Of a stretch of 64,000 nt of DNA, positions 17,910-27,193 are shown in pieces. The stretch comes from JBKQVT01 sp963804825 (GTDB lineage Bacteria > Planctomycetota > Planctomycetia > Pirellulales > Thermoguttaceae): NCBI GenBank assembly GCA_963804825.1, contig CAWDRV010000006.1:248001-312000 (forward strand), given 5' to 3'. Position 1 is the stretch's first letter. Each line of letters begins with the position of its first letter. A model generated the notes under the pieces. The model saw nothing but the letters and a program-made list of their open reading frames with translations. It had not been told where the DNA came from and did no database searches. The position numbers were made by a program, and so were the translations under genes.

Positions 17910-19715
17910 TCAGTCTAACGGCAGTTCCTGTCTCGAAATAATCCTTTCGCGGACGAACCCATCTTGCGGAAGTTCGGAAAGACGGGAAGGGAATGTGTGG
18001 CCGCCGATGGTCACCTCGTCCCACGAGTGCGGCCAGTAGATCACGATCGCCTTGCCGATGATCAAGTCGCGGTCGACCCAATAGGGCCTTTCCCAAAGCG
18101 TCCGTCGAGGCTGAAGGCGCTGTTGTCGCCCAACATGAAGAACTGGTCCGGCCCCAAGGAAAATTCCACGTTCTTCTGAACGCTGCTCGAATCGGTCCCA
18201 GGTCGTCGGATCGGCGAGGGTGAGGTCGGGGCAGCCGTCGGTGAATTCCACGATCCCTCCGTGCGGGTTGCACCCGGCCAAGGGACGGACGGCATCGTCG
18301 GCGATGGAATAGGCCAACTGATGGGCGAGATCGTCGGCGATGTAGTAGATGTTCCGCATGATCTTCAGGTGGCTGACCGTCAGGGCCGCCCCGCCCATGC
18401 CGGCGATTCCCACCGGCTCCAGGTCGGCCTTTGTGGGAACATATATGTTCAGCTTGCGGGAATCGTAGCAGGTGGTTGCCGACCATCGGCCGTCGGCCTT
18501 CTCCTTGCTGGCCGGAACCAGGCGGCCGTCGATCCACAGCAACAACTGATCGTCGGCGTTGGAGAACAGGATGCGGTGCGTGCCCTTGCCCTTGACGGAG
18601 GTCATGGCCGTGGGATGGAACTGCTCGGCGCCGACGTCGCTGATCGAAAGGGCGGCCTCGCCGTTGGACAAGTCGAACCGGCACTGGAACTGGCGGCCCC
18701 CCTTGACCAGCTCGAACACCGCCTGCCCCTGGTCGGACCGCGACTCCAAGGTACACTCGAGGGCCAGGTCGCCGACCCAGTTCAGTCCCAGGATTGCCGG
18801 GGGTTTTTGTTCCCGCTCGCCTTCGCCCGCGTCGTAGGCGAGGAAGTCGGAGATCAAGGCGGGCTTTCTTTCCGTCCGCATTTTCCCCGCCGCCATGTCG
18901 AACGAAGGCACCAGGTGGCGATACCGCAGCCAGGCCCCGTCGGGCGCGTCGTCCTCGGTCTTGAACACGTCGTAGCCGCCCTCGTCGACCGACTTCCAGC
19001 CCTTCCCGCTCCATCGTCTCGGCAGTCCGAGCGATTCCCACTTGCCCCGCAGGTAGTCGTTGTCGAAGACCGGCTCGAGCATGGCCAACAGTTTCTCCGG
19101 CGGCTTGCGGGCGATCTGCTCCTTCGACATCGGCTCGCCCTTCGACCGGATCCACAGGGCGCCGTGGGCGATGTGGATCGTTTCGTTCGGCCGCCCCACC
19201 AGGCGCTTGATGTAGTTCTTCGCCGCATCCGCCGGATTGTGAAAGACGACCACGTCCCACGGCTCCAGCGGCCTCAACTGGTAGCAGAACTTGTCGACCA
19301 GAACGCGGTCGCCGCTGTAGGTGGTGCGATCGCTGCCTGTCAGCGTTTCATGGGAACGGCAGATCGGGCAAATGGTGGATTGCACCACGGCCGGCTTGCC
19401 ATCCTGCTTGTCGCTGGCGCTGACCTGGTAGGGATACCCGCATTTCTTGCAGACCAGGTCCTTGTGGGCGCCCATCAGCGCCGGGGCCATCGAACCGGTT
19501 GGAATGACGAACGCCTCGGCCTCGAAGGTGCGGATCAGGAAGGCCAGCACCACCGCCACGATGACCTGTTCGATCGTTTCCCGAATGGCGGCGTGCGAAA
19601 AATAGGACCACGGCGACCACGGGACTTTCCCGGAAGATTTTTCATGCTCGGCCTGTTGCGGACTGCCCGACTGGGCGCGACGTGACTTCAAAGGAGCCTC
19701 TTTTCGTTTGGACAT
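17910..19715 (-). CDS. lepB: Signal peptidase I with zinc-ribbon and large inserted domain
   Basis: 601 residues, more than twice the usual bacterial length. One membrane helix (TIEQVIVAVVLAFLIRTF) precedes the catalytic Ser in VIPTGSMAPALMG; the catalytic Lys is in NYIKRLVGRPNETI; the last box MLGDNSAFSLDGR is read in a second frame. Two compensating indels near 18185 and 18100 account for this. Between Ser and Lys boxes is a four-Cys ribbon (CKKCGYPYQV, CPICRSH). Between the Lys box and the last box are about 270 residues forming a beta-rich, lectin-like insert (LILFSNADDQLLLWIDGRLVP region). It cleaves signal peptides of exported proteins; the insert is of unknown role. Confidence 0.88.
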   Translation of the reverse strand: MSKRKEAPLKSRRAQSGSPQQAEHEKSSGKVPWSPWSYFSHAAIRETIEQVIVAVVLAFLIRTFEAEAFVIPTGSMAPALMGAHKDLVCKKCGYPYQVSASDKQDGKPAVVQSTICPICRSHETLTGSDRTTYSGDRVLVDKFCYQLRPLEPWDVVVFHNPADAAKNYIKRLVGRPNETIHIAHGALWIRSKGEPMSKEQIARKPPEKLLAMLEPVFDNDYLRGKWESLGLPRRWSGKGWKSVDEGGYDVFKTEDDAPDGAWLRYRHLVPSFDMAAGKMRTERKPALISDFLAYDAGEGEREQKPPAILGLNWVGDLALECTLESRSDQGQAVFELVKGGRQFQCRFDLSNGEAALSISDVGAEQFHPTAMTSVKGKGTHRILFSNADDQLLLWIDGRLVPASKEKADGRWSATTCYDSRKLNIYVPTKADLEPVGIAGMGGAALTVSHLKIMRNIYYIADDLAHQLAYSIADDAVRPLAGCNPHGGIVEFTDGCPDLTLADPTTWDRFEQRSEERGIFLGAGPVLHVGRQQRLQPRRTLWERPYWVDRDLIIGKAIVIYWPHSWDEVTIGGHTFPSRLSELPQDGFVRERIISRQELPLD

Positions 19716-19730
19716 TCTTGGAACCGATCT

Positions 19731-20024
19731 TGGAATCCGTGCAGATTTCGACCCGGAGGGTCGTATGATAATAGCCCAGCGATTTATCGCTGGGCAGCCG
19801 AGGGCGCCAGGTCCATCTTCGTCCCGTAGGGACGATCGAATTTCGGATGCCCCATATTCGGCCGTCCCTGCGGGACTTGTCGCACAAAATCGTCGTGCTT
19901 GCCACCCCAGCAGTAAACTGCTGGGCTACGATCAAACGCCCCTACGGGGCGAAAACAGTCGCCCGCTGCGGGGCGAAAACAGTCGCCCACTCAACAATTT
20001 CCCCCAACTGTGAATCACTACACT
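19731..20024. repeat. Composite repeat element, copy 1 (about 290 bp)
   Basis: A mosaic of hairpins: CGACCCGGAGGGTCG, CCCAGCGATTTATCGCTGGG, CGTCCCGTAGGGACG, CCGTCCCTGCGGGAC, CCCAGCAGTAAACTGCTGGG and CCCCTACGGGGCG. The same order occurs at 51548-51859 with roughly four fifths of bases alike. It fills the gap between the two signal peptidase genes, and its last bases contribute the stop region of the second one. Confidence 0.85.
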
Positions 20025-21426
20025 AACGAATATAACGGATTCGGCCCAGATCCGGAACTTGAAAATGCCATGACCCCCAGACGACGTAGCGAACGGGGAA
20101 AATAACCGCGAAAGGCTTGCCTATAAAACAATTTTCGTTGACGGCGGCCGGCGTCCAAGTCCGGCTGTCGTCCGAAATGGGGCTGTTGTCGCCCAAGACG
20201 AAATATTCCCCCCTGCCAAGCCGGACGACGCCCTGCGTGCCACGATCGCGGCGGGACCACGCCGGCTGCGTGTAATAAACGTCGCGATACACCCGCACTT
20301 CGTCCAGGACCACCTCCAATCGCTTCGCGCCGATGGCCAGCGGTTCGGCGGAAGGCGTCGGCGGCCGATTCGGCCGGTCGTAGGGGTGCTGGACCACCGT
20401 CTGGCCGCCCAGCCCCAGCACGAACTGCTGATCGAACAAAGAGACCTCGATTTTCAACCCTTCGAGCGGAAAAGACAGCTTTCCCGCGGCATTCGACAGC
20501 GGCCGGCCGTCCTGCAACACCCGGTAACGACAGCCCGCCGGATCGATCTCCGCCCGAAACTTCGTCCAGCCGTCCGTCGCCCAAAGCACCAACGACCCCG
20601 GACCGGACAGCTTCGCCACCCGCAGGGAAAGCATCAGGTCGGTGACCGGATGGATGTCTTCCTCGCGGCGCAGGCGGCCTTGATCGTAGGCGCAGAAATC
20701 GGTCACCGGCGAGGGCGTCGCTTCGTCCGGTCGATCCCCCCGGCGATGGGCGTGATGATATACCAACCAGTCCGTGACTTGGGCATCGGGAGCGGAAGCA
20801 TGGGAAAAGCCGGAAGGCTCGGTATTCCAGGCGCTCTGGCGACCTTCAGCTTTCCAACGAGGCGGCGGCGGCGGTTCTAGCGTCGGCCGCTGGCTCGCAT
20901 CGTGGACCAGGATCGCCATGGCCCGTTGTTGCGGGAGCGTCTTGCGTTGGAGCTGGCCGTCGGCATAAACGTCGCCGTGGCGGATTTCGATCGACTCGTT
21001 GGGAAGGCCAGCCACTCGCTTCACGTACAGGGCATGGGCCTGGTCAGGCCGGCGGAACGCCACGACCTCCCATCGCCGCGGCGGACGAAAGAGAAACGCG
21101 GTGCGATCGATCAGCACGCGGTCGCCGGCCAGGACGCCGGTTTCCTCGATCCGGTTTCCCGCATAGCCGCAATTGGGACAGACGATGCAGCGTGCCGCGA
21201 CATCTTCCTCCGAGTTGCAGGGGAAACGATGCCCGCAGTCCGCGCAAACCACGTTGCGGTGTCTGCCCAGCAGGGTTTCGGCCATCGATCCGCCGCTCAC
21301 CTGGCAGCCCATCGGAAAACCTTCCAGAAACCAGGTTCGCAACACGGCCGCCGCCGTCAGCAGCAGGACGGCCAACTCGATCGACGGGCGAAGACGTGCA
21401 TGAATGGTGGGGGATTTTCGGTGCAT
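20023..21426 (-). CDS. Second signal peptidase I with zinc-ribbon and insert
   Basis: 467 residues and intact. One membrane helix (SIELAVLLLTAAAVLRTWF), catalytic Ser in CQVSGGSMAETLLG, four-Cys ribbon (CADCGHRFPC, CPNCGYAG), catalytic Lys in LYVKRVAGLPNESIEI, and the final box EYFVLGDNSPISDDSRTW. About 230 residues are inserted between the Lys box and the last box, again beta-rich (SLFDQQFVLGLGGQTV). It is a diverged tandem paralogue of the gene at 17910, separated by the composite repeat. Start at the ATG at 21426; an upstream in-frame start at 21504 adds only a basic leader. Two such enzymes may differ in substrate choice. Confidence 0.87.
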   Translation of the reverse strand: MHRKSPTIHARLRPSIELAVLLLTAAAVLRTWFLEGFPMGCQVSGGSMAETLLGRHRNVVCADCGHRFPCNSEEDVAARCIVCPNCGYAGNRIEETGVLAGDRVLIDRTAFLFRPPRRWEVVAFRRPDQAHALYVKRVAGLPNESIEIRHGDVYADGQLQRKTLPQQRAMAILVHDASQRPTLEPPPPPRWKAEGRQSAWNTEPSGFSHASAPDAQVTDWLVYHHAHRRGDRPDEATPSPVTDFCAYDQGRLRREEDIHPVTDLMLSLRVAKLSGPGSLVLWATDGWTKFRAEIDPAGCRYRVLQDGRPLSNAAGKLSFPLEGLKIEVSLFDQQFVLGLGGQTVVQHPYDRPNRPPTPSAEPLAIGAKRLEVVLDEVRVYRDVYYTQPAWSRRDRGTQGVVRLGRGEYFVLGDNSPISDDSRTWTPAAVNENCFIGKPFAVIFPVRYVVWGSWHFQVPDLGRIRYIR

Positions 21427-21626
21427 ACGCCAGGCGCGCCTGTAGGATTGCCCGCCTCTATATTGATGGATTTGCCGCGGAATCACAACTGGCCGCCGTG
21501 GCACACCCCAAATGGTGCAAGCGTGTCCAAAAATCCCTAGTCACCGGAAATATCCACACAATCCGCGCACTCGCCCCGGGACGTGCTAGATTTTATTTGA
21601 TTGCCGAGGGGGGGTAGAGGCTCGTC

Positions 21627-22574
21627 ATGGGGCAACCTGAAGACCGTTGGCCGAAGGCACAACCCGATCGATCTCAAAGTGGAAAGGTCGATCGGCGGGG
21701 CGCCGTGCGCTATGCCATACCGGCGTCGCGGCAGAAGGCCAAGTTGCGGATCGCCTCATCGAGTTGGCCGGTGCAACTTATCGAAATCTCGGTCGGCGGA
21801 TTCGCCGTGCTGGCGACCGATCCCATGGAGCAAATCCATCTCGGTCAGGTAGGAGAGCTGCAGACCGCCGACGGCAAATTCAAGGTCCGCGTGTCGAACC
21901 TATCCAAGGTCGGGCCGCATGAATCGACCTCGCCCAGCGAGGCCAGGTTGCGGGTGGGGTTCGAGGGGCTCGGCGAACGGACGCCGCCCGGCAAAGGGGG
22001 ACTGTCGGGGTTGCGGCGGTGGAAGTCCAGGGCGCGGCGGCGATGGCGTTTCTCGTCCCGCGCGATCCGCATGGTCCTCATGCTCTTCGTGCTCGGGATC
22101 GTGCTGGTGCCGATCCTGGTGATTTCCGACGCACAATCTCCGGATCACGCGTTGCTGCGGCAAATGCTTTCCTGGGGGCGACGTGCCGTCGGGCTTGGCA
22201 GCGGGCAATCCAACGAGCCACAGCCTGCCCCGGATGCGGCCGATGCCTCGGATGCCTCGTCGGGTCCCGTCGGCGAGTCGGCCGACGGCCTCGCCCTGCG
22301 ACGCCTGGCCCGCGACTTGCCCGGTCCCGGGCCCTTTGCCGCGCCCGAGGTCATTCGCGCACTGGGATTGACCGATCCGCAGCAAGGGAAGCTTGGCGAT
22401 CTGCGCAAGGCCACAACCTGGGCGTTGCGGGATTTGGACGAGCGATGGCCGCGCGAAAGCCGCGCTGCCCATACCAAGCGGCGTCAGAAGATCCTCGATG
22501 CCGCTCGCCAGGAGGCCCTGAAGATACTGACCCCCTCGCAGCTTGCCGAGTGGATGAGGCTGACAGCCCAATAG
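21627..22574 (+). CDS. PilZ-domain membrane protein
   Basis: 315 residues. The N-terminal 110 residues look like PilZ: VDRRGAVRYAIPAS (the RxxxR c-di-GMP motif as RRGAVR) followed by LIEISVGGFAVLAT (the D/NxSxxG element, here EISVGG). A basic stretch then leads into one membrane helix (MVLMLFVLGIVLVPILVI), and the C-terminal 130 residues, probably outside the cytoplasm, are helical and end in ILDAARQEALKILTPSQLAE, reminiscent of the periplasmic helical repressors seen in planctomycetes. It may pass a c-di-GMP signal across the membrane. The start ATG lies just after a G-run (GAGGGGGGGTAG). Confidence 0.7.
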   Translation: MGQPEDRWPKAQPDRSQSGKVDRRGAVRYAIPASRQKAKLRIASSSWPVQLIEISVGGFAVLATDPMEQIHLGQVGELQTADGKFKVRVSNLSKVGPHESTSPSEARLRVGFEGLGERTPPGKGGLSGLRRWKSRARRRWRFSSRAIRMVLMLFVLGIVLVPILVISDAQSPDHALLRQMLSWGRRAVGLGSGQSNEPQPAPDAADASDASSGPVGESADGLALRRLARDLPGPGPFAAPEVIRALGLTDPQQGKLGDLRKATTWALRDLDERWPRESRAAHTKRRQKILDAARQEALKILTPSQLAEWMRLTAQ

Positions 22575-22737
22575 GCGCCCGTAGGGAAATAATTCGTTCA
22601 ATTTCCCAAGTTGTTCTTTTACGGACCCTAAATTCCCGGAAAATCCGACTTTGCCCTTCTCTGGCATCCGATCTTCACAATAGCGCCAAGCCGTTGCTAG
22701 TACGACTTGCAGATAGTCTTTGCCGGTCGGCGTGGCT

Positions 22738-22753
22738 TGCGAAACCGCAAGCG
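22738..22753. repeat. TGCGAAACCGCAAGCG hairpin
   Basis: GCTTGCG-AAAC-CGCAAGC is a perfect 7-bp stem with a four-base loop. It lies in the 247-base gap before the large secreted-protein gene, which otherwise shows no recognisable feature. One of seven copies in the window (others at 5284, 14081, 42849, 49900, 49926 and 58285). Confidence 0.75.
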
Positions 22754-22821
22754 GGTGGCAGGTCTTCCTGCAACAACGTGTTGGCAGACGCACTAACTCG
22801 CTGGATGGATGAGGGACAACC

Positions 22822-25576
22822 ATGTCGATGGGGCTGCTGCTGCCACTGTTATTGCTCGTTGCGCCGGCCCGAACGTCGGAGGGCCACTGGCCCACGGCGG
22901 CCGAGGTCTTTCACTGCGCCTTCGACTCGTCGTGGGACGTCAATTACGACGGCTGGCCGGCGGGTTGGACGCGGCGTGGCGGTCCCGGCTTCCCCTCCTA
23001 CGTTCGCATGAAGCTTCACCAGGAGCCGCCGCCCAGCGGCAAGACCTGCCTGCGCATCGAACTCGACGGCGGCGCCGCCGTGGCGTACAGCCCGCCCATC
23101 AAGATCAGCCCCCTGCTGGGCTATGTCCTGGAAGGGGCGGTGAAGGCCGAGAATCTTCGAGACGATCGGGCGTATCTTTCCATCACGCTGCTGGATAAGA
23201 ACCGCCGGAAGCTGCGCACCTTCCGCTCGTCAGGGCTCGACGCGACCAAGGGCTGGACGCGTCTGGGCCTCGGTCCCATCGACTGCGACGGCGGCGACGG
23301 CGACGGCGGCAACGGCGATGGCGGCAACGGCGACGGCGCCGCGAAGTTTGCCATCCTCGGTCTGCACGTCGAGCCGCAGGCCGAGCAAGAGGACCTTCGG
23401 GCGGCGGTTTCTTTCACCGACATCTGGTTCGGATGCCTGCCGCGGCTGGCGCTTGGGTCGAACCAGCGCGCGGGCGTGTTGACCACAAGGGAAACGGCCG
23501 AAATCACTTGCACCGCGTCCGGTTTCCTCAAACCGGGCGCCGAAGTGGCCTTTCGGCTGGAAGACCGCTTGGGACGCTTGATCGCCGCCGAGAGCCGTCC
23601 GCTGACGGTCCGCTCCAAGGCCGATCCGCACGACGTGTTGCCCCGCCGCGGCCCGGCGGCGCCCTGCTGGATCGGCCAGACCCGCTGGGAACCGCCGCTT
23701 GCCGGGCCCGGTTTCTACCGGATTCGGGCGAGCCTGGTGGGCGTGTCGACGACCGCCGGACGCGACCAGTTGAACCTGGCGGTCGTCACGTCGTGGCCCG
23801 CCCCGGCCCAAAGCGAGTTCGGCTGGACTCTGCCGCGGGACCGGCAGACGCTGACCCAGCCGCGGTTGGTCGAGCTGCTTTCCCAAGCGGGCATTCGTTG
23901 GGTGAAATATCCCCTCTGGTGCGACACGTCGGCAGGCGAGGCTTCGCTCAACCGGGCCGTTGCCTTCCGCGACGCCCTCGACGCCAAGGGGATCGATCTG
24001 ATCGGCCTGTTGTTGGCCAATGAAAAGCAGCTCGGCCCGGCTGGTCCGGCGCGATCGGAACATGCCAACGATTGGGTCGCAACCCCGCTCGCTTTCGCCC
24101 CCTCGGAGCACGGCATTCCCCCGGCGGCCGAGACGTTCGCCCCGCCGGTGAAGGTCTGGTATCCGTCGCTGGAGCCGACGATGATCCGGCTGGCCACGCA
24201 GGTCCGCTGGTGGCAGCTTGGAACCGACGGCGACACCAGTTTCGTCGGCTGCGCGGGCCTGTCGGCCAAGATCGCCGAAGTGAAGGCCGCCTTGGACCGG
24301 ATGGGGCAGGGCGTCCACGTCGGAATGGGTTGGGACTTGCGGGCGCCGTTGCCGGCCGCCGCGAAGCCGCCGTGGCAGTTCCTCGCGCTTTCGGCCCAGC
24401 CGCCGGCCGGGCCGGAAGAACTGGCCGCCCGGCTCGACGCCGCGCGGTCCGCCGGGCTGGACCGCTGGGTCGCGCTCCAGGCGTTGCCGAAGCTGGGATA
24501 CTCGGCGCAGGCCCGCACGGAAGACCTCGTCCAACGCATGATCGCGGCGAAAATCCACGGCGCGGAAGGCATCTTCTGCCCCGATCCCTTCGATGCCGAC
24601 TGCGGGCTGATGGAGCAGGACGGCACGCCCGGCGACTTGCTGCTGCCCTGGCGGACCACCGCGCTGATGCTGGGCGGGGCCAAGTACCTGGGGGCCGCCG
24701 TTCTGCCCGGCGGCAGCCCCAACGCGGTCTTTGCCCGCCCGGGCGATGTGGTCATGGCGATTTGGAATCCACGCCCGCAGGACGAACCCGTTTACCTCGG
24801 CCCGAACATCCGGCAGGTCGATCTCTGGGGCCGTATGACGCAACCCGCCGAGCGCGACGGCAGCCAGCGGGTCCGCGCCGATCGCCTGCCGACGTTCGTG
24901 ATAGGGATGAGCGAGCCGCTGTTCCAATGGCAACTGGCCTTCGCCTTGGACCGCCGGCGGATGCCCGCCGTTCCCCTGCAGCCGATGGAAAACTCCTTCC
25001 GCCTGAAGAACACGTTTGCCGATGCGGTCGATGTCAAGGTGCGGCTGACGGCGCCCGACGGCTGGGTCGTGGAGCCGAAGGAATTCTCGCTGCACCTGCC
25101 CGGCGGCGCCGAAAGCCGGCAGTCCTTCCGCGTCACGTTGCCGGACAATATGCTGAGCGGCCGCCAAAGGATTCGCGCGGGTTTCGAGATTCGGGCCGAC
25201 CGCGAGTATCGCTTCCTTCTCGACCGGTCGATCGACGTGGGACTCGGCGACGTGGACCTGGCGGCGACCGCCCGGATCAACGACCGCGGCGAACTGGAAG
25301 TCCGCCAGACCGTGGTCAATCGGGGCAAGACACCGGTCAGCTTCCGTTGCGGGCTGTATGTCGCCCGACCGTTGCCGCCAGTCGAGCCTGGTCGTCGGCC
25401 TGGTTCACGGCCCCGACGTTCAGGTCTATCGTTTGCCCAACGGCCGGGAATTGCTGGGCAAGACGTTGTGGGTCCGTGCGGAAGAGGTGGACGGCCCGCG
25501 GGTGTTGAATTGCCGCTTGACGGTCCCGGGCAAGGAAGAGACCGCCAGCAGCCGGCCCGCGGAACATGTGCGATAA
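22822..25576 (+). CDS. Large secreted protein, possible carbohydrate-active enzyme (frameshifted)
   Basis: About 918 residues after one extra base at about 25375 is removed. A signal peptide (MSMGLLLPLLLLVAPARTSE) is followed by a beta-sandwich of about 180 residues with the carbohydrate-binding look (HCAFDSSWDVNYDGWPAGW, GKTCLRIELDGGAAVAYSPP). Next comes an Ig-like region, then a TIM-barrel-like section (QTLTQPRLVELLSQAGIRWV, IHGAEGIFCPDPFD) as in glycoside hydrolases, and C-terminal Ig-like modules. Catalytic residues are not certain. At 23286-23340 a GGCGAC/GGCAAC repeat encodes a DGGDGDGGNGDGG loop. No adjacent sugar-use genes are present, so the substrate cannot be inferred. Confidence 0.7.
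23286..23340 (+). repeat. GGCGAC/GGCAAC hexamer array in coding DNA
   Basis: A run of GACGGC, GGCGAC and GGCAAC units in the sugar-binding-like domain of the large secreted protein; it reads as Asp/Gly/Asn. Related arrays lie at 26441-26479, 31471-31514, 59141-59170 and 59796-59824, all in the same plus-strand sense. Confidence 0.75.
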
Positions 25577-25602
25577 GAAGTCGCTTCCCCTGGCACGCGG
25601 CG

Positions 25603-27081
25603 CTACTCTTCGCCGCCTTTGCCCGTCGGATCCTTGACCGACAGGTCGATCGACGATTGCCCGACCTTGTGGCTCTTCAGGTCCTCGATGGTAAGCTGGA
25701 GCGTGTGCTTGCCGTTGTAGATCCGCTTGGGCAGGAAGAACTTGTAGCCGATGAAGAAATCGTGCCGCGGGCTCTGGCAATACTCTTCCGTGGCGGGGAA
25801 CTCGTGATCGGCGACCCGCTGTCCGCGGGCGTCGAAGATCTGGTAACTGCTCCGCAGGGCCGTGTGGAAGCCGCGCTGCGTGGGCTCGACCGTGAAATTC
25901 TCAACTTCCGCGTAGAGGAGCACTTCCTGACCGGGCGCGAATTCCGCCTTCCGGACCGGCGTGATCGAGCCGAAACTCTGCACGCTGCTGCAGAAGGCCA
26001 TGTTGTGGACCACCAGCGGCGCCGCCTCGCCGAGCCGCATCATCGCCTCGCTCAAAATGCGCTTGGTCTCGGCGGCCCGGCGGGCGCCGTCCGGGGTGTG
26101 GTCCGTGTCCAGCCAGGTGGCCAGCCCGTAGAGTTGTTTGGACCAGTAGTCTTGCGCGGGCGCCGACGCCCCGGGGATCGGGCTGAGGGCGTCGTTGCGA
26201 CGCCCGGCCAGCAGGTAAAGCATCCGCAAATAAGCCTGTTGGGCCACCGCGGCGTCGGTATTGGCCGCGCCCTTGGATTCCGCTTCCAATTGATGAATCG
26301 CCGCGGCCAGGTGGGCTTGCCAGTCGATCGGCGCCGCGGCATGGTAGGACGCCTGAACCACCTGGCCGTTCGGGCCGGCCTGCGGCCCGCGAGACGGTTT
26401 GCCCAGGGCGCCGTCCGTCGGCAATAAAGCAGCGGACGCCGGCAACGGCAACGGGGACGGCGACGGCAACGGTGACGCCGAGGCGACTGTCGGGCTGGAT
26501 TGGGCAACGGTCGGACCGGATTGGGCAACCTGTGCCGCCGCGGCAGGAGGCGAGACCAAAGGTCGCTGGACCGCGACAGGAGAAGGAACCGAAGCGGGCG
26601 GAACCGACGGGCCCCCGATGGACTGCGGCGCCGCTGCAACGGCCGTCGGGCGATTCTGCTCCGCGGCGGCCTTGTCGTGTTGCTCGGCCTGGTGCCGGTA
26701 GGCCGCGTAAGCCCTGAACTGCTGCATCATCAACGGCCAAAGGGCCGGATCGGTCTGTTTCAGGTCGGCCATCAGGCTGTCCCTGGCGGCCGGGTCCAAG
26801 TTCCCCATCTGCTGCAACTCCGCCATGACTTGTTGCAACGCCTGCGGATCGGGCTGCGACGACCTGGCCGCGGAGCCTTGGGCCGTGGCGGCTTGGGCCG
26901 TGGTCGGCGACGAGGCGGTCGGATTCTCGGCCGGCTTCGGCTTCGTTTCCGAGTGACCCGACCACGGCGACGACGCGCACCCGCTCAGCATGAACGCGGC
27001 GATTGCCGCGGCCGCGACGGCCGCCCGCCAGCCATAAGTCTTGCGATCATTGCGGAAAGCGAGGGGGTGCATCCGTGCCAT
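25603..27081 (-). CDS. Large lipoprotein of unknown function
   Basis: About 492 residues. The N-terminus is a lipoprotein signal (VAAAAIAAFMLSGCASSPW, lipobox LSGC). A helical segment rich in Gln follows (QQVMAELQQMGNLDPAAR), then a low-complexity Ala/Pro/Ser linker with PLPSPSPLPLP derived from the hexamer repeat, then a helical part (QQAYLRMLYLLAGRRNDALS) and a beta-rich C-terminus (FFLPKRIYNGKHTLQLTIED). I do not recognise the family. It ends 27 bases after the convergent large secreted-protein gene and lies 112 bases downstream of holA. Start chosen at MARMHPLAFR; a nearby ATG at 27072 is equally possible. Confidence 0.7.
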   Translation of the reverse strand: MARMHPLAFRNDRKTYGWRAAVAAAAIAAFMLSGCASSPWSGHSETKPKPAENPTASSPTTAQAATAQGSAARSSQPDPQALQQVMAELQQMGNLDPAARDSLMADLKQTDPALWPLMMQQFRAYAAYRHQAEQHDKAAAEQNRPTAVAAAPQSIGGPSVPPASVPSPVAVQRPLVSPPAAAAQVAQSGPTVAQSSPTVASASPLPSPSPLPLPASAALLPTDGALGKPSRGPQAGPNGQVVQASYHAAAPIDWQAHLAAAIHQLEAESKGAANTDAAVAQQAYLRMLYLLAGRRNDALSPIPGASAPAQDYWSKQLYGLATWLDTDHTPDGARRAAETKRILSEAMMRLGEAAPLVVHNMAFCSSVQSFGSITPVRKAEFAPGQEVLLYAEVENFTVEPTQRGFHTALRSSYQIFDARGQRVADHEFPATEEYCQSPRHDFFIGYKFFLPKRIYNGKHTLQLTIEDLKSHKVGQSSIDLSVKDPTGKGGEE

Positions 27082-27193
27082 AACCGTGGTGATAAGTTCC
27101 CACAGAAGAGGGGGCAAAGGATAACGGAAACCCCTTCGTCGTGCAAGAGAGGTTATTTCGCCCGTGGGGGGTGAGCCGCGGCAAATGCCGGCG

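Noticed and set aside
19731..20024. An insertion sequence between the two lepB genes
   Set aside because: There is no transposase frame; the element is a mosaic of hairpins. It may be non-autonomous, but I cannot show mobility.
23433..25508. Long open frames on other frames and strand of the large secreted-protein gene
   Set aside because: They are Arg/Pro/Gly-rich mirror frames of GC-rich codons with no family motifs.
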